From a virus: 40,393 nucleotides of DNA. The stretch lies in IMG/VR virus record IMGVR_UViG_3300027985_000851, positions 1 through 40,393 of that record; one strand, written 5' to 3'. The notes under the pieces are model-generated. The model saw only the letters and a program-made list of their open reading frames with translations. It searched no databases and had not been told where the DNA came from. Position numbers and translations under genes: made by a program. Of this stretch, positions 20,589-26,719 are shown piece after piece. Positions within the stretch are counted from its first letter, which is position 1. Each line of letters begins with the position of its first letter.

Positions 20589-21823
20589 TGTATACCTTAC
20601 GAAAATATCAAGAGGAAGCAGTAGAGGCCATAATCAACGACTTTGACTGTGGCGTTAGTGGCGGTGGAATTGTCGTGCTACCAACAGGTAGTGGTAAGAC
20701 CTTGGTAATTGCCGAAGCCACAAAAAGACTTGACGTTCACACTCTTATTATTTGCAATAATCAAGAGCTGGTAAAGCAAAACAGAGAAAAGTTGGAAAAG
20801 TTCGTAGACAAAAAGGAAATTGGAATCTATAGCGCCTCTCTAAAAACAAAGGAAATAAGAAGGTACACTGTTGGTACTATCGGGTCAATATACAAACACC
20901 CCCAGCTATTTTCACATTTTGAGTTGATTATTGTAGATGAGTGTGACTGTTTCATAGAGGACAACAAAATGTTTGCTAAACTTCTTGACTACCTAGACAT
21001 GGAATCTCACCTGATAGGTCTTACTGCCACGCCCTATAGATTAGACGTAGAGAATGAATACTACGGAAACTATCTCTATGTCACAGGGTCGCTTCAAATG
21101 CTAACTACTTTTTCTCCGTGGAATAGGATAATTTACATGATGGATAATTGGAGGCTGATTAAAGAAGGGTACATATTGCCAGTTAAGGTTCTTCGCAAAG
21201 ATGAGTTTGTTGATCTTGACACCCTCAAAAACAATAGCTCTGAGTACGATCTGTCCGAGTACCAAAGTCGCTTCATGAAACTTGAGCCGTCGGCGATAAA
21301 CATAATCAACGAGGTATCCAAGTCGCACCGTGGTACTATCGTCTTTTGTAACAGCGTAGACCAAGCCAGAAGGCTATCGGAGGCCTACAACAAGAAGAAC
21401 GAAGAAGTCGGACTATTTTCTGTAAACAAGGGGTTGTCCTCATACCTTCACGCTCAGACTCCTAAAGATGAAAGACAGAGAATAATTGACGACTTCAAAT
21501 CAGAGAAGCTGAGTGTTCTTTTTAATGTCAGCATCCTCACTCGCGGATTTGACTATCAAGGCCTTGATTGTGTTGTCTTACTTAGGCCAACTAAATCGTT
21601 TGGTCTATATACCCAAATGGTGGGAAGAGTAATGAGGCCTTACCCGGGCAAAAAATACGGAAGTCTAGTAGATTTGACCGGTACCACAAAGAGGTTTGGC
21701 AGAATTGAGTTTGCTCAAATACGAAAAGAAAGGAATAGTTATGGTCTTTGGGTTGGTGATGAAAAGGGGACCAAGAGGCTAGACGGCAAGACTATATATG
21801 AATACGAACGTACAATAAGATAA
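20588..21823 (+). CDS. Superfamily 2 DEAD/DEAH-type helicase
   Basis: The 411-residue enzyme has Walker A P-T-G-S-G-K-T (32-38), motif II D-E-C-D (117-120), motif III-like T-A-T-P (146-149), and motifs V and VI in T-R-G-F-D-Y-Q and Q-M-V-G-R-V-M-R-P. This is the compact type III restriction/UvsW-like arrangement of phage SF2 helicases used in replication, repair or R-loop removal. The ATG overlaps the nuclease stop, so it is translationally coupled. A promoter for the next genes begins within five bases of its stop. Confidence 0.93.
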   Translation: MYTLRKYQEEAVEAIINDFDCGVSGGGIVVLPTGSGKTLVIAEATKRLDVHTLIICNNQELVKQNREKLEKFVDKKEIGIYSASLKTKEIRRYTVGTIGSIYKHPQLFSHFELIIVDECDCFIEDNKMFAKLLDYLDMESHLIGLTATPYRLDVENEYYGNYLYVTGSLQMLTTFSPWNRIIYMMDNWRLIKEGYILPVKVLRKDEFVDLDTLKNNSSEYDLSEYQSRFMKLEPSAINIINEVSKSHRGTIVFCNSVDQARRLSEAYNKKNEEVGLFSVNKGLSSYLHAQTPKDERQRIIDDFKSEKLSVLFNVSILTRGFDYQGLDCVVLLRPTKSFGLYTQMVGRVMRPYPGKKYGSLVDLTGTTKRFGRIEFAQIRKERNSYGLWVGDEKGTKRLDGKTIYEYERTIR

Positions 21824-21827
21824 CCCC

Positions 21828-21857
21828 TTGACAAGCATACATAAACCGATATATACT
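21828..21857 (+). promoter_or_regulatory. Internal early promoter after the helicase gene
   Basis: TTGACA (21828-21833) is followed by overlapping -10 candidates: TATATA (21850-21855, 16-base spacing) and TATACT (21852-21857, 18-base spacing). Transcription would start near 21864 and make a leader of about 128 nt before the next gene, unlike the leaderless divergent promoters. Confidence 0.75.
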
Positions 21858-21863
21858 CACTTA

Positions 21864-21991
21864 TCAAAGCAGAAAGAACACCCGATACGAGAGTATCGGA
21901 GAGAGGAGAGTTTTAACAACATCAGTCGATTGTCTAAATAAAACCCCCCTTCTCCGATATTCTCAAAGCAGAATATTAATTAAATAAAAAA
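21864..21991 (+). promoter_or_regulatory. Structured 5' leader with two mutually exclusive folds
   Basis: CCGATAC, GAGA loop, GTATCGG (21882-21899) makes a perfect 7-bp hairpin with a GNRA loop. The segment 21889-21903, which includes that hairpin's loop and 3' arm, can instead pair along 15 bases with 21950-21964 (13 Watson-Crick and two G-U pairs). The folds cannot coexist. No U-tract follows, so control of translation, or of RNA decay, is more likely than termination. The leader ends in AATTAAATAAAAAA directly before the ATG. Confidence 0.6.
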
Positions 21992-22333
21992 ATGAAAGGA
22001 AAAAAAATAAGCAACTATGACCCATTTAGTTTTTTGGGTATTCTTACTTCTCTTGCAAGAATGGAAAATGGACAATATTTTAGAGATACGGCCATAACTA
22101 CGGAAACTGAAAAATACACTGTAGACACTGTTTTCTCTTCTGATACTGGCTTTTGGGAAACAGGGATAATATGTGATGGTTTTAACGACAATGAGTGGAT
22201 TATTGTCGACGAATACGAAAGTAAAAAAGATGCAGAGGTAGGACACGATAAACGGGTTAAATACATGAAGAAATCACCAAAGAGATTATATGATGTTCAC
22301 ATATCTGAAACTTATAAGTTTGAAAACAAATAA
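21992..22333 (+). CDS. Hypothetical early protein (113 aa)
   Basis: The protein starts MKGKKISNYDPFSFLG. Its middle is beta-rich (E-K-Y-T-V-D-T-V-F-S-S-D-T-G-F-W-E-T-G-I) and it ends with a charged helix (E-Y-E-S-K-K-D-A-E-V-G-H-D-K-R-V). It has no Shine-Dalgarno sequence but carries the AATTAAATA leader motif (21978-21986). As the first gene after a dedicated promoter and a structured leader, it is probably tightly regulated. It could be a host-takeover protein; this is inferred from position only. Confidence 0.6.
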   Translation: MKGKKISNYDPFSFLGILTSLARMENGQYFRDTAITTETEKYTVDTVFSSDTGFWETGIICDGFNDNEWIIVDEYESKKDAEVGHDKRVKYMKKSPKRLYDVHISETYKFENK

Positions 22334-22334
22334 A

Positions 22335-22883
22335 ATGAAAAGCACACATTTCAACAAAGACGGCTCCTTGGACATGAGATTTCGCCATAACAAGACCGCC
22401 GAGACCAAAGAATTAATCTTTTGGAAGAAGTATGGAGTATTGGTAGTGGTTGGTATCTTAGGATTCTTATTTGGCATTGTTGTCAACAAGACCGCCTACG
22501 ATCTCTTCTACAAAAAACCAGAAGCCAAACAAACACCCACCGCAAGCATCGCTAAACCCGTTGAGGCGAACGAAACACCGTATTGCTATGATCCAATAGC
22601 CTGCATTAGAGATGTTGGTGAGGAGCTTGGTAGAGACAATAAAACAATTATGACCATGATTAGAATTGCTCAGAAAGAAAGTGGCATGAACCCAAGGGCT
22701 AAAAACCCAAAGTCTAGCGCTTCTGGTTTATTCCAAATTATCGCTGGGACATGGTATTCAAATGATTGCGTTGGCGATAAATGGAATTTTGAGGATAATA
22801 TTAGATGTGCTTACAAAATCCAAGAATGCAGAGGCTTCCAACCTTGGGAGGTATGCCATACTGGAGTAGCAAATTGTTACTAA
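22335..22883 (+). CDS. Membrane-anchored lytic transglycosylase (SLT-like)
   Basis: The ATG at 22335 is chosen because it follows the preceding stop by one base; the upstream in-frame start overlaps that gene. Residues 33-50 form one hydrophobic span. A Lys/Pro-rich linker leads to a lysozyme-like domain with the catalytic glutamate in A-Q-K-E-S-G (Glu 115) and the G-L-F-Q-I motif (131-135). At least seven cysteines in the exposed domain suggest disulphides formed outside the cytoplasm. It would cut peptidoglycan. Its position among early genes, far from the late lysis cassette, hints at local wall remodelling or exclusion of other phages rather than final lysis. Confidence 0.85.
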   Translation: MKSTHFNKDGSLDMRFRHNKTAETKELIFWKKYGVLVVVGILGFLFGIVVNKTAYDLFYKKPEAKQTPTASIAKPVEANETPYCYDPIACIRDVGEELGRDNKTIMTMIRIAQKESGMNPRAKNPKSSASGLFQIIAGTWYSNDCVGDKWNFEDNIRCAYKIQECRGFQPWEVCHTGVANCY

Positions 22884-23232
22884 TAACCCTTAGATCATGG
22901 GGAGACAGCTCCCTATGAATGTGAAGGTTATTGCAACTTAACAACTTGAGGATTACTTGAGCCAATGAAATATTGCAACGTATTCATTATATTTTTTCAA
23001 ATTTATTAATGTATTAGCAGCGTTGCAATGCGAAAAAGTAAGCGATAACAAAATGTTGCAACATAATCACTTCATTTCAGGTTGATTGGCTCAAATAGTC
23101 CTCAACCATGGACAAGATCGGAGGATGATGGCTGAATAATCAATAGGCCATTGGTCTCCCTGCTTGAGACACCTGTCTAGGGCTTCCCCCGATCAAGTCC
23201 ACCTTTATAAATTTAGAAAAGAAAGAATAAAT
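22884..23232 (+). ncRNA. Putative structured non-coding RNA, about 300 nt (core 22897-23203)
   Basis: This 349-base stretch has no convincing gene. It holds three structural elements. A hairpin lies at 22897-22916 (8 bp, ACAG loop). A 20-bp stem between 22946-22965 and 23086-23105 has one G-U and one mismatch. It encloses TGAAAT/ATTTCA and ATTGCAACG/CGTTGCAAT (22972-22980 with 23021-23029). A third domain, closed by GGAC-AA-GATCGG (23110-23121) with CCGATC-AA-GTCC (23189-23200), encloses two small hairpins. TTGCAA at 22931 and at 23056 could pair across the 20-bp stem as a pseudoknot. The same TTGCAA occurs four times, so a DNA origin or operator is the main alternative. Confidence 0.55.
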
Positions 23233-23406
23233 ATGAAAAAAATAAACATTAGTTTCATTCCATCCATATTTTTAAATATATTTTTATTGTTTACGACGAC
23301 ACCAAAACCTCAGTTTTCATTTTTTGGATTTAACATAGTAAATTTGATTCTACTTATTGTCTTTGTTGCACTCACATTTTTCCCATTATTACTTAGATCC
23401 AAATAG
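23233..23406 (+). CDS. Small two-span membrane protein (57 aa)
   Basis: The ATG at 23233 (MKKINISFIPSIF) is preferred to an upstream start that lies in the structured region. Two hydrophobic stretches (F-L-N-I-F-L-L-F and L-I-L-L-I-V-F-V-A-L-T-F-F) are separated by a Lys/Pro turn, so it would sit in the host membrane. A purine-rich AAAAGAAAG lies upstream. Early position after the lytic transglycosylase suggests a membrane-directed takeover or exclusion function. Confidence 0.6.
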   Translation: MKKINISFIPSIFLNIFLLFTTTPKPQFSFFGFNIVNLILLIVFVALTFFPLLLRSK

Positions 23407-23427
23407 TTTTTCCATTCAACCCTTAAT

Positions 23428-23441
23428 CAATTAAATATTTA
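23428..23441 (+). promoter_or_regulatory. Repeated A/T-rich start element CAATTAAATATTTA, copy 1
   Basis: This 14-mer is followed eight bases later by the ATG at 23450. An identical 14-mer with the same eight-base spacing precedes the GTG at 24001. Neither gene has a Shine-Dalgarno sequence, so the element probably stands in for one. Confidence 0.6.
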
Positions 23442-23449
23442 GAAATAAG

Positions 23450-23788
23450 ATGAAACAAATAACAGAGATGTACATAACTACTGACGAGGTAGAAATAAGA
23501 GAACTTGGCAGTACCGCTACTGGTTTGGTTTTAATTGACGAAGATGGAAATAAGTATATCCAATCTTCCACAGACTTCATTAAGCCATTTAAAGAAGTAA
23601 AGAGTTTTCACATTACCCCACCTAAGCCAGAAACTAAAAGGATAGAGAAGATAAATGGGGATTATGTGGAACGTCAACTAAGAACACAAAACTATAATGC
23701 TATTATGTGGGCATTACAGAGTTCTCAATGTGAAATTATTGACCGCTTAAATACTCTATCTGAGCGAATAGAGGAGGAGAATAAATAA
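23450..23788 (+). CDS. Hypothetical early protein (112 aa)
   Basis: The N-terminal part is beta-rich (M-Y-I-T-T-D-E-V-E-I-R-E-L, then L-V-L-I-D-E-D-G-N-K-Y-I). The C-terminal part is a long helix (Q-C-E-I-I-D-R-L-N-T-L-S-E-R-I). It resembles small accessory proteins of phage early regions, but no family name can be given. The leader contains CAATTAAATATTTA instead of a ribosome-binding sequence. Its terminal codons carry GAGGAGGAG, which serves as the ribosome-binding sequence for the next gene. Confidence 0.6.
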   Translation: MKQITEMYITTDEVEIRELGSTATGLVLIDEDGNKYIQSSTDFIKPFKEVKSFHITPPKPETKRIEKINGDYVERQLRTQNYNAIMWALQSSQCEIIDRLNTLSERIEEENK

Positions 23789-23789
23789 T

Positions 23790-23954
23790 ATGAGATTTAA
23801 AGTACCAAGATTCTGTTTTGGAATAGATATTTATGACAACGACACTAAAGAGCAGTTGGTGCAGGTTGGCTACAATGCCTCTAATACAGAAACAATAATT
23901 ATGGAACTAGAAAAAATTATCATGGAGTTAAGGTTAATTAAGCGTACCAAATAA
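23790..23954 (+). CDS. Small early protein (54 aa)
   Basis: The frame starts MRFKVPRFCFGIDIYDN and ends with a helix (M-E-L-E-K-I-I-M-E-L-R-L-I-K). A strong GAGGAGGAG lies about ten bases before the ATG, and the gene follows the previous stop by one base, so it is very probably translated. Function unknown. Confidence 0.65.
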   Translation: MRFKVPRFCFGIDIYDNDTKEQLVQVGYNASNTETIIMELEKIIMELRLIKRTK

Positions 23955-23978
23955 TCACCCCTCCTCATAATAGAGAAA

Positions 23979-23992
23979 CAATTAAATATTTA
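23979..23992 (+). promoter_or_regulatory. Repeated A/T-rich start element CAATTAAATATTTA, copy 2
   Basis: The 14 bases are identical to those at 23428-23441 and lie the same eight bases before a start codon, here the GTG of the homing endonuclease gene. Confidence 0.6.
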
Positions 23993-24000
23993 ACAAAACC

Positions 24001-24576
24001 GTGAAACTAAAAAGCAAAGACTTCAAAGAAGGTACGGATGATAAAATAAAATTTTTGTTTGGTAGGTATTATGCGACATGTTATGGTGAAATAATAAATA
24101 AATATGGTAGGGTATTGCGCCAACGACCAAGTTGGCGTGGTTACCCAAGAGTTCAACTTTATGTCTCAAATCGCAAAAAATGGTTTGTTGTCCACAGGTT
24201 GATAGCAAGATTATTCATAGAAAATCCTAACAATTACTTCCAAGTAAATCATATTGACGGAAATAAAACTAATAATTTACCTTCTAATTTAGAATGGTGT
24301 ACCCCAATGCAGAACATTAGACATGCACTTAAAAATAAATTAATTGTAGGAAGAAAAATCAGGGTAGACCAATTTACTAAAGACGGTAAGTTTATAAAAA
24401 CATGGGATGGTATAGTAAATTCCTCTTTGTCTATAGGATTAGGCCGTACCGCCGTATCCTCTTGCATTAGAGGAGTGCGCAAAACAGCAGGGGGTTTTGT
24501 GTGGAGAAGACATGATGAGATTGCAGAAAAGTTTGGCATACCAGTAGAGCAATTAAAGATTAAGAAAGAAAAATGA
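24001..24576 (+). CDS. HNH homing endonuclease (NUMOD-type, free-standing)
   Basis: The 191 residues contain an HNH_3-type core: V-V-H-R-L-I-A (His 65), V-N-H-I-D-G-N-K (83-89), N-L-E-W-C-T (Asn 97), and N-I-R-H-A (105-109). An N-terminal strand-rich DNA-binding part precedes it, and a NUMOD1-like C-terminal segment follows (F-T-K-D-G-K-F-I-K-T-W-D, then A-V-S-S-C-I-R-G). Such genes spread by cutting and copying into related phages. GTG is the only good start, since an in-frame stop occurs 18 bases before it. It is unusual in sharing a leader element with a neighbour and in overlapping the next gene by ATGA. No intron around it was recognised. Confidence 0.88.
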   Translation: MKLKSKDFKEGTDDKIKFLFGRYYATCYGEIINKYGRVLRQRPSWRGYPRVQLYVSNRKKWFVVHRLIARLFIENPNNYFQVNHIDGNKTNNLPSNLEWCTPMQNIRHALKNKLIVGRKIRVDQFTKDGKFIKTWDGIVNSSLSIGLGRTAVSSCIRGVRKTAGGFVWRRHDEIAEKFGIPVEQLKIKKEK

Positions 24577-24884
24577 GCAACGCAGATAAAACAAACTGGC
24601 AATTTACTAAGGAGTCGTTTCTTCAATACGCTTTTGCCAAGACCGAATTAACAGGCCAACAAGCACAAGAATATTGGAAGTTTGTTGAAGAAAGGCTGTT
24701 GCAAGAATGTCAGTCTCAACTCCAATCAGTATTTGAGGATATAAGAGATGGTATCAGAAAGAAACGCCATTTTGATGAAGACGAGGACCATGCTGTAGGT
24801 GGATTAATTACAATGAAGGAGACCGATGAAGTAATCGAAGAACTTCGTCAAAAGTATCTAGGAAGTAAGGAGGAATCAAAATGA
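24573..24884 (+). CDS. Hypothetical early protein (103 aa), coupled to the HNH gene
   Basis: This mainly helical acidic protein (F-L-Q-Y-A-F-A-K-T-E-L-T-G-Q-Q-A-Q-E-Y-W, then R-L-L-Q-E-C-Q-S-Q-L-Q-S-V) starts at an ATG that overlaps the HNH stop. Its own end carries GGAGG for the next gene. It opens a run of small genes joined by ATGA or GTGA overlaps. Function unknown. Confidence 0.6.
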   Translation: MSNADKTNWQFTKESFLQYAFAKTELTGQQAQEYWKFVEERLLQECQSQLQSVFEDIRDGIRKKRHFDEDEDHAVGGLITMKETDEVIEELRQKYLGSKEESK

Positions 24885-25066
24885 GACTAAATGAAGCCGT
24901 CAGACTTTATTGTTCTGTTAATAAAATAGGCGTGAGGCAATTAGCAAGAGATACTGGTTTGAATAAATGTACCATATCTCGTTTTTTGTCAGGCAAGACT
25001 GCCGACGGAATTTCTTTAAGGCACTCCTTTAAGATATTTAATTGGTTAATGGAGGAATCCAAATGA
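24881..25066 (+). CDS. Small helix-turn-helix protein (61 aa)
   Basis: A clear HTH occupies most of the protein: G-V-R-Q-L-A-R-D-T-G-L-N-K-C-T-I-S-R-F-L is a Cro/C1-type recognition pattern at about residues 17-36. At 61 residues it is at the lower limit for a Cro-like repressor. GGAGG precedes its ATG, which overlaps the upstream stop. A transcriptional regulator of early or late genes is likely; it does not imply lysogeny because no integrase is present. Confidence 0.75.
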   Translation: MRLNEAVRLYCSVNKIGVRQLARDTGLNKCTISRFLSGKTADGISLRHSFKIFNWLMEESK

Positions 25067-25398
25067 AAAACATAGATAAAATAAAACCAACAGAGGGAAA
25101 GGGGATAAAAGAGCTAATAGCCGACTTGAAAGAAAAATGTCCTGATGGTTATGGTGTTCAGGAATACTTTGAACCAGAAAATGAGGGTGGTTGTCCTTGT
25201 TTTGAAGGGAAGGTTAAATTAAAAGAAGGTACACTCCATGTTTGGGGTAGATGTTGGCGAGTGTCGGAAAACCAACAAGACCTACACGTCTGGGGAACAC
25301 TTAAAAGACCACAGCTAGAAAAGGTAGGTAAAGTCGTCAAAAGATTACTAGACAAACAAAAGTGGTATTCAAGTTATAAGTTAATTTACGGAAAATGA
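25063..25398 (+). CDS. Hypothetical early protein (111 aa)
   Basis: The start at 25063 (MKNIDKIKPTEGKG) has GGAGG eight bases upstream and overlaps the HTH stop; an earlier in-frame start is rejected for that reason. The sequence holds C-P-D-G-Y-G-V and G-G-C-P-C-F-E-G with C-W-R-V later, and paired strands with H-V-W-G-R-C-W and H-V-W-G-T-L-K, an internal duplication of H-V-W-G. No family is recognised. Confidence 0.6.
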   Translation: MKNIDKIKPTEGKGIKELIADLKEKCPDGYGVQEYFEPENEGGCPCFEGKVKLKEGTLHVWGRCWRVSENQQDLHVWGTLKRPQLEKVGKVVKRLLDKQKWYSSYKLIYGK

Positions 25399-25580
25399 AA
25401 TCACCATCTAAAACAAAACCAACCCCATCTCTAAACACATTCTTGGAAGAAAAGAAGATGCAATTCATTAATGAACTCACATTTGACGGAAAAATAATGT
25501 TTAAATCCGATTACGTTTGGTCCTTCATCTCCGCTTCAATAAGTGAAGCGTGGGAGATTAATAATTCAAAGAAGAAGTGA
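25395..25580 (+). CDS. Small early protein (61 aa)
   Basis: The protein starts MKSPSKTKPTPSLNTFLEEKK and ends in a charged tail (N-N-S-K-K-K). Its ATG overlaps the previous stop, and its own stop overlaps the GTG of the next small gene. The middle (I-M-F-K-S-D-Y-V-W-S-F-I-S-A-S-I) may be a short helix. Function unknown. Confidence 0.55.
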   Translation: MKSPSKTKPTPSLNTFLEEKKMQFINELTFDGKIMFKSDYVWSFISASISEAWEINNSKKK

Positions 25581-25720
25581 AAATTAGAGATAAAGTCTAC
25601 AAGAAAGAAGAAATAAAACCAATAGTGGTATTAAGTCCGATAAATATTTATGGAAAGATAGCAATCAGATTGATGAAATTCGCAGGCTGGTTATTTATTA
25701 AAACAGGAAATGAATATTAG
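25577..25720 (+). CDS. Small early protein (47 aa), start duplicated in the next gene
   Basis: A GTG (GTGA overlap with the preceding stop) opens a frame starting MKIRDKVYKKEEIKPI and ending with a hydrophobic helix (F-A-G-W-L-F-I-K-T-G). The opening closely resembles the next protein's start (MNIRDKAYNNER). At DNA level ATTAGAGATAAAG is repeated exactly at 25583-25595 and 25716-25728. It overlaps the next gene by 11 bases. It may be a remnant of a duplicated gene. Confidence 0.5.
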   Translation: MKIRDKVYKKEEIKPIVVLSPINIYGKIAIRLMKFAGWLFIKTGNEY

Positions 25721-26075
25721 AGATAAAGCATACAATAACGAGAGAAAGAAGTGGAATAAGATAAACATTAGAAATCAGTGTTGGGTGATATTAGACGAGC
25801 TTGACGCATCACATAACAAAAAAGATGACGAAAGAGCGGATATCATTGAAGAAAACGTAAATTTTCTAATCAAAGAATCCCAGAAGAGGCTTTTGGAGAG
25901 GGTGGAGAAAGAAATGTCTGAAATTGTGGAATTAAACAAACTGATAGAGCCAAATCCTTATGGAGACGTAGTTAGGGCATACAGGGTGAACCAAAACATT
26001 TTAGACAAGTTAAATTCGGAACAACGCTTTAAATTACAATCAATCAAAGAGGAGGTGGGGGATGAAGGAAACTAA
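25710..26075 (+). CDS. Hypothetical helical early protein (121 aa)
   Basis: The protein is mostly alpha-helical and charged (R-N-Q-C-W-V-I-L-D-E-L-D, then L-I-K-E-S-Q-K-R-L-L-E-R-V-E-K-E). It starts MNIRDKAYNNERKKW with a nearby AGG. It overlaps the preceding 47-residue gene and the following membrane protein gene. No family is recognised. Confidence 0.6.
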   Translation: MNIRDKAYNNERKKWNKINIRNQCWVILDELDASHNKKDDERADIIEENVNFLIKESQKRLLERVEKEMSEIVELNKLIEPNPYGDVVRAYRVNQNILDKLNSEQRFKLQSIKEEVGDEGN

Positions 26076-26298
26076 ACAATATTTGTCTGTGTTAAAAGAT
26101 TTAATAAATATAATTATTATTGGATCAATTGTTTTTTTACCTATCTTCGTTTTATACAAAACATTTTCGTATGAGCAAGAACTCCACAGAAAAACATATG
26201 AACACAATCCTCATGGTTATTGCTTTCTTTATTATTCAAATACTCCGATCAGAAATGTACCAGCTAAGTGTTTAAGTTATTTTTTGGAAGAAGAGTGA
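26062..26298 (+). CDS. Small single-span membrane protein (78 aa)
   Basis: An N-terminal cytoplasmic stretch is followed by a hydrophobic span at about residues 15-32 (L-I-N-I-I-I-I-G-S-I-V-F-L-P-I-F). An exterior part follows with two Cys (G-Y-C-F and A-K-C-L). It starts with GGAGGTGGGG upstream, inside the end of the preceding gene. It is a third small membrane protein among early genes. Confidence 0.65.
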   Translation: MKETKQYLSVLKDLINIIIIGSIVFLPIFVLYKTFSYEQELHRKTYEHNPHGYCFLYYSNTPIRNVPAKCLSYFLEEE

Positions 26299-26711
26299 AA
26301 GAGGCTAGTGTCACCCTCAACTGGAAGCACTACGTTGAAAAGAATCCTCCCAAAGTAACTCAGTGTTGGGAGTTGAAGTTGGTGAATTTAGACAAACAGA
26401 AATCATTTGCTTTCAACAGGGTAGCCCCACATCAAGTAGATGGTCTTTTGGCTTCACTAGAGGGCTTCTGGATGAAGATACCTGACACTGCGGCGTCCAA
26501 TGGCTTCTCGGCACAAAAACCATTTGATGCCGTCTACATAATGTCTGAGGAATCATCGGTGGTGGTGGTGTTTTGGAAACCAAGGAAGTACAAGAAAGCA
26601 ATAAAAATCCCCATTAAGACCTTCATCTCAATTAGGGATGCTTGGCCAAGGAAAAGTATTAGGGAAGAGGAGTTGGTTCAAATAGATGGCGTGGAAATGG
26701 TTAATATATAA
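26295..26711 (+). CDS. Hypothetical protein, last early gene (138 aa)
   Basis: The GTG at 26295 fits the repeated GTGA/ATGA overlap pattern and has GGAAG upstream; a GTG 27 bases earlier is a weaker choice. The protein is beta-rich (S-V-T-L-N-W-K-H-Y-V, C-W-E-L-K-L-V-N-L, S-S-V-V-V-V-F-W-K) with a basic loop. It ends eight bases before the convergent late gene's stop. Function unknown. Confidence 0.6.
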   Translation: MKEASVTLNWKHYVEKNPPKVTQCWELKLVNLDKQKSFAFNRVAPHQVDGLLASLEGFWMKIPDTAASNGFSAQKPFDAVYIMSEESSVVVVFWKPRKYKKAIKIPIKTFISIRDAWPRKSIREEELVQIDGVEMVNI

Positions 26712-26719
26712 ATTAATGA

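Noticed and set aside
22946-23105. Miniature inverted-repeat transposable element bounded by 20-bp inverted repeats
   Set aside because: The flanks show no target-site duplication, and the arms carry a G-U-compatible difference and continue into inner pairings, as in RNA folding.
23164-23232. Longer start for the small membrane protein at 23164
   Set aside because: This part lies within the 3' strand of the third structural domain and has no ribosome-binding sequence; ATG 23233 begins directly with the hydrophobic protein.
22884-24000. Group I intron with HNH homing endonuclease
   Set aside because: The HNH gene lies outside the structured region with two genes in between, the flanking genes are complete, and the P7/R and S consensus elements were not convincing.
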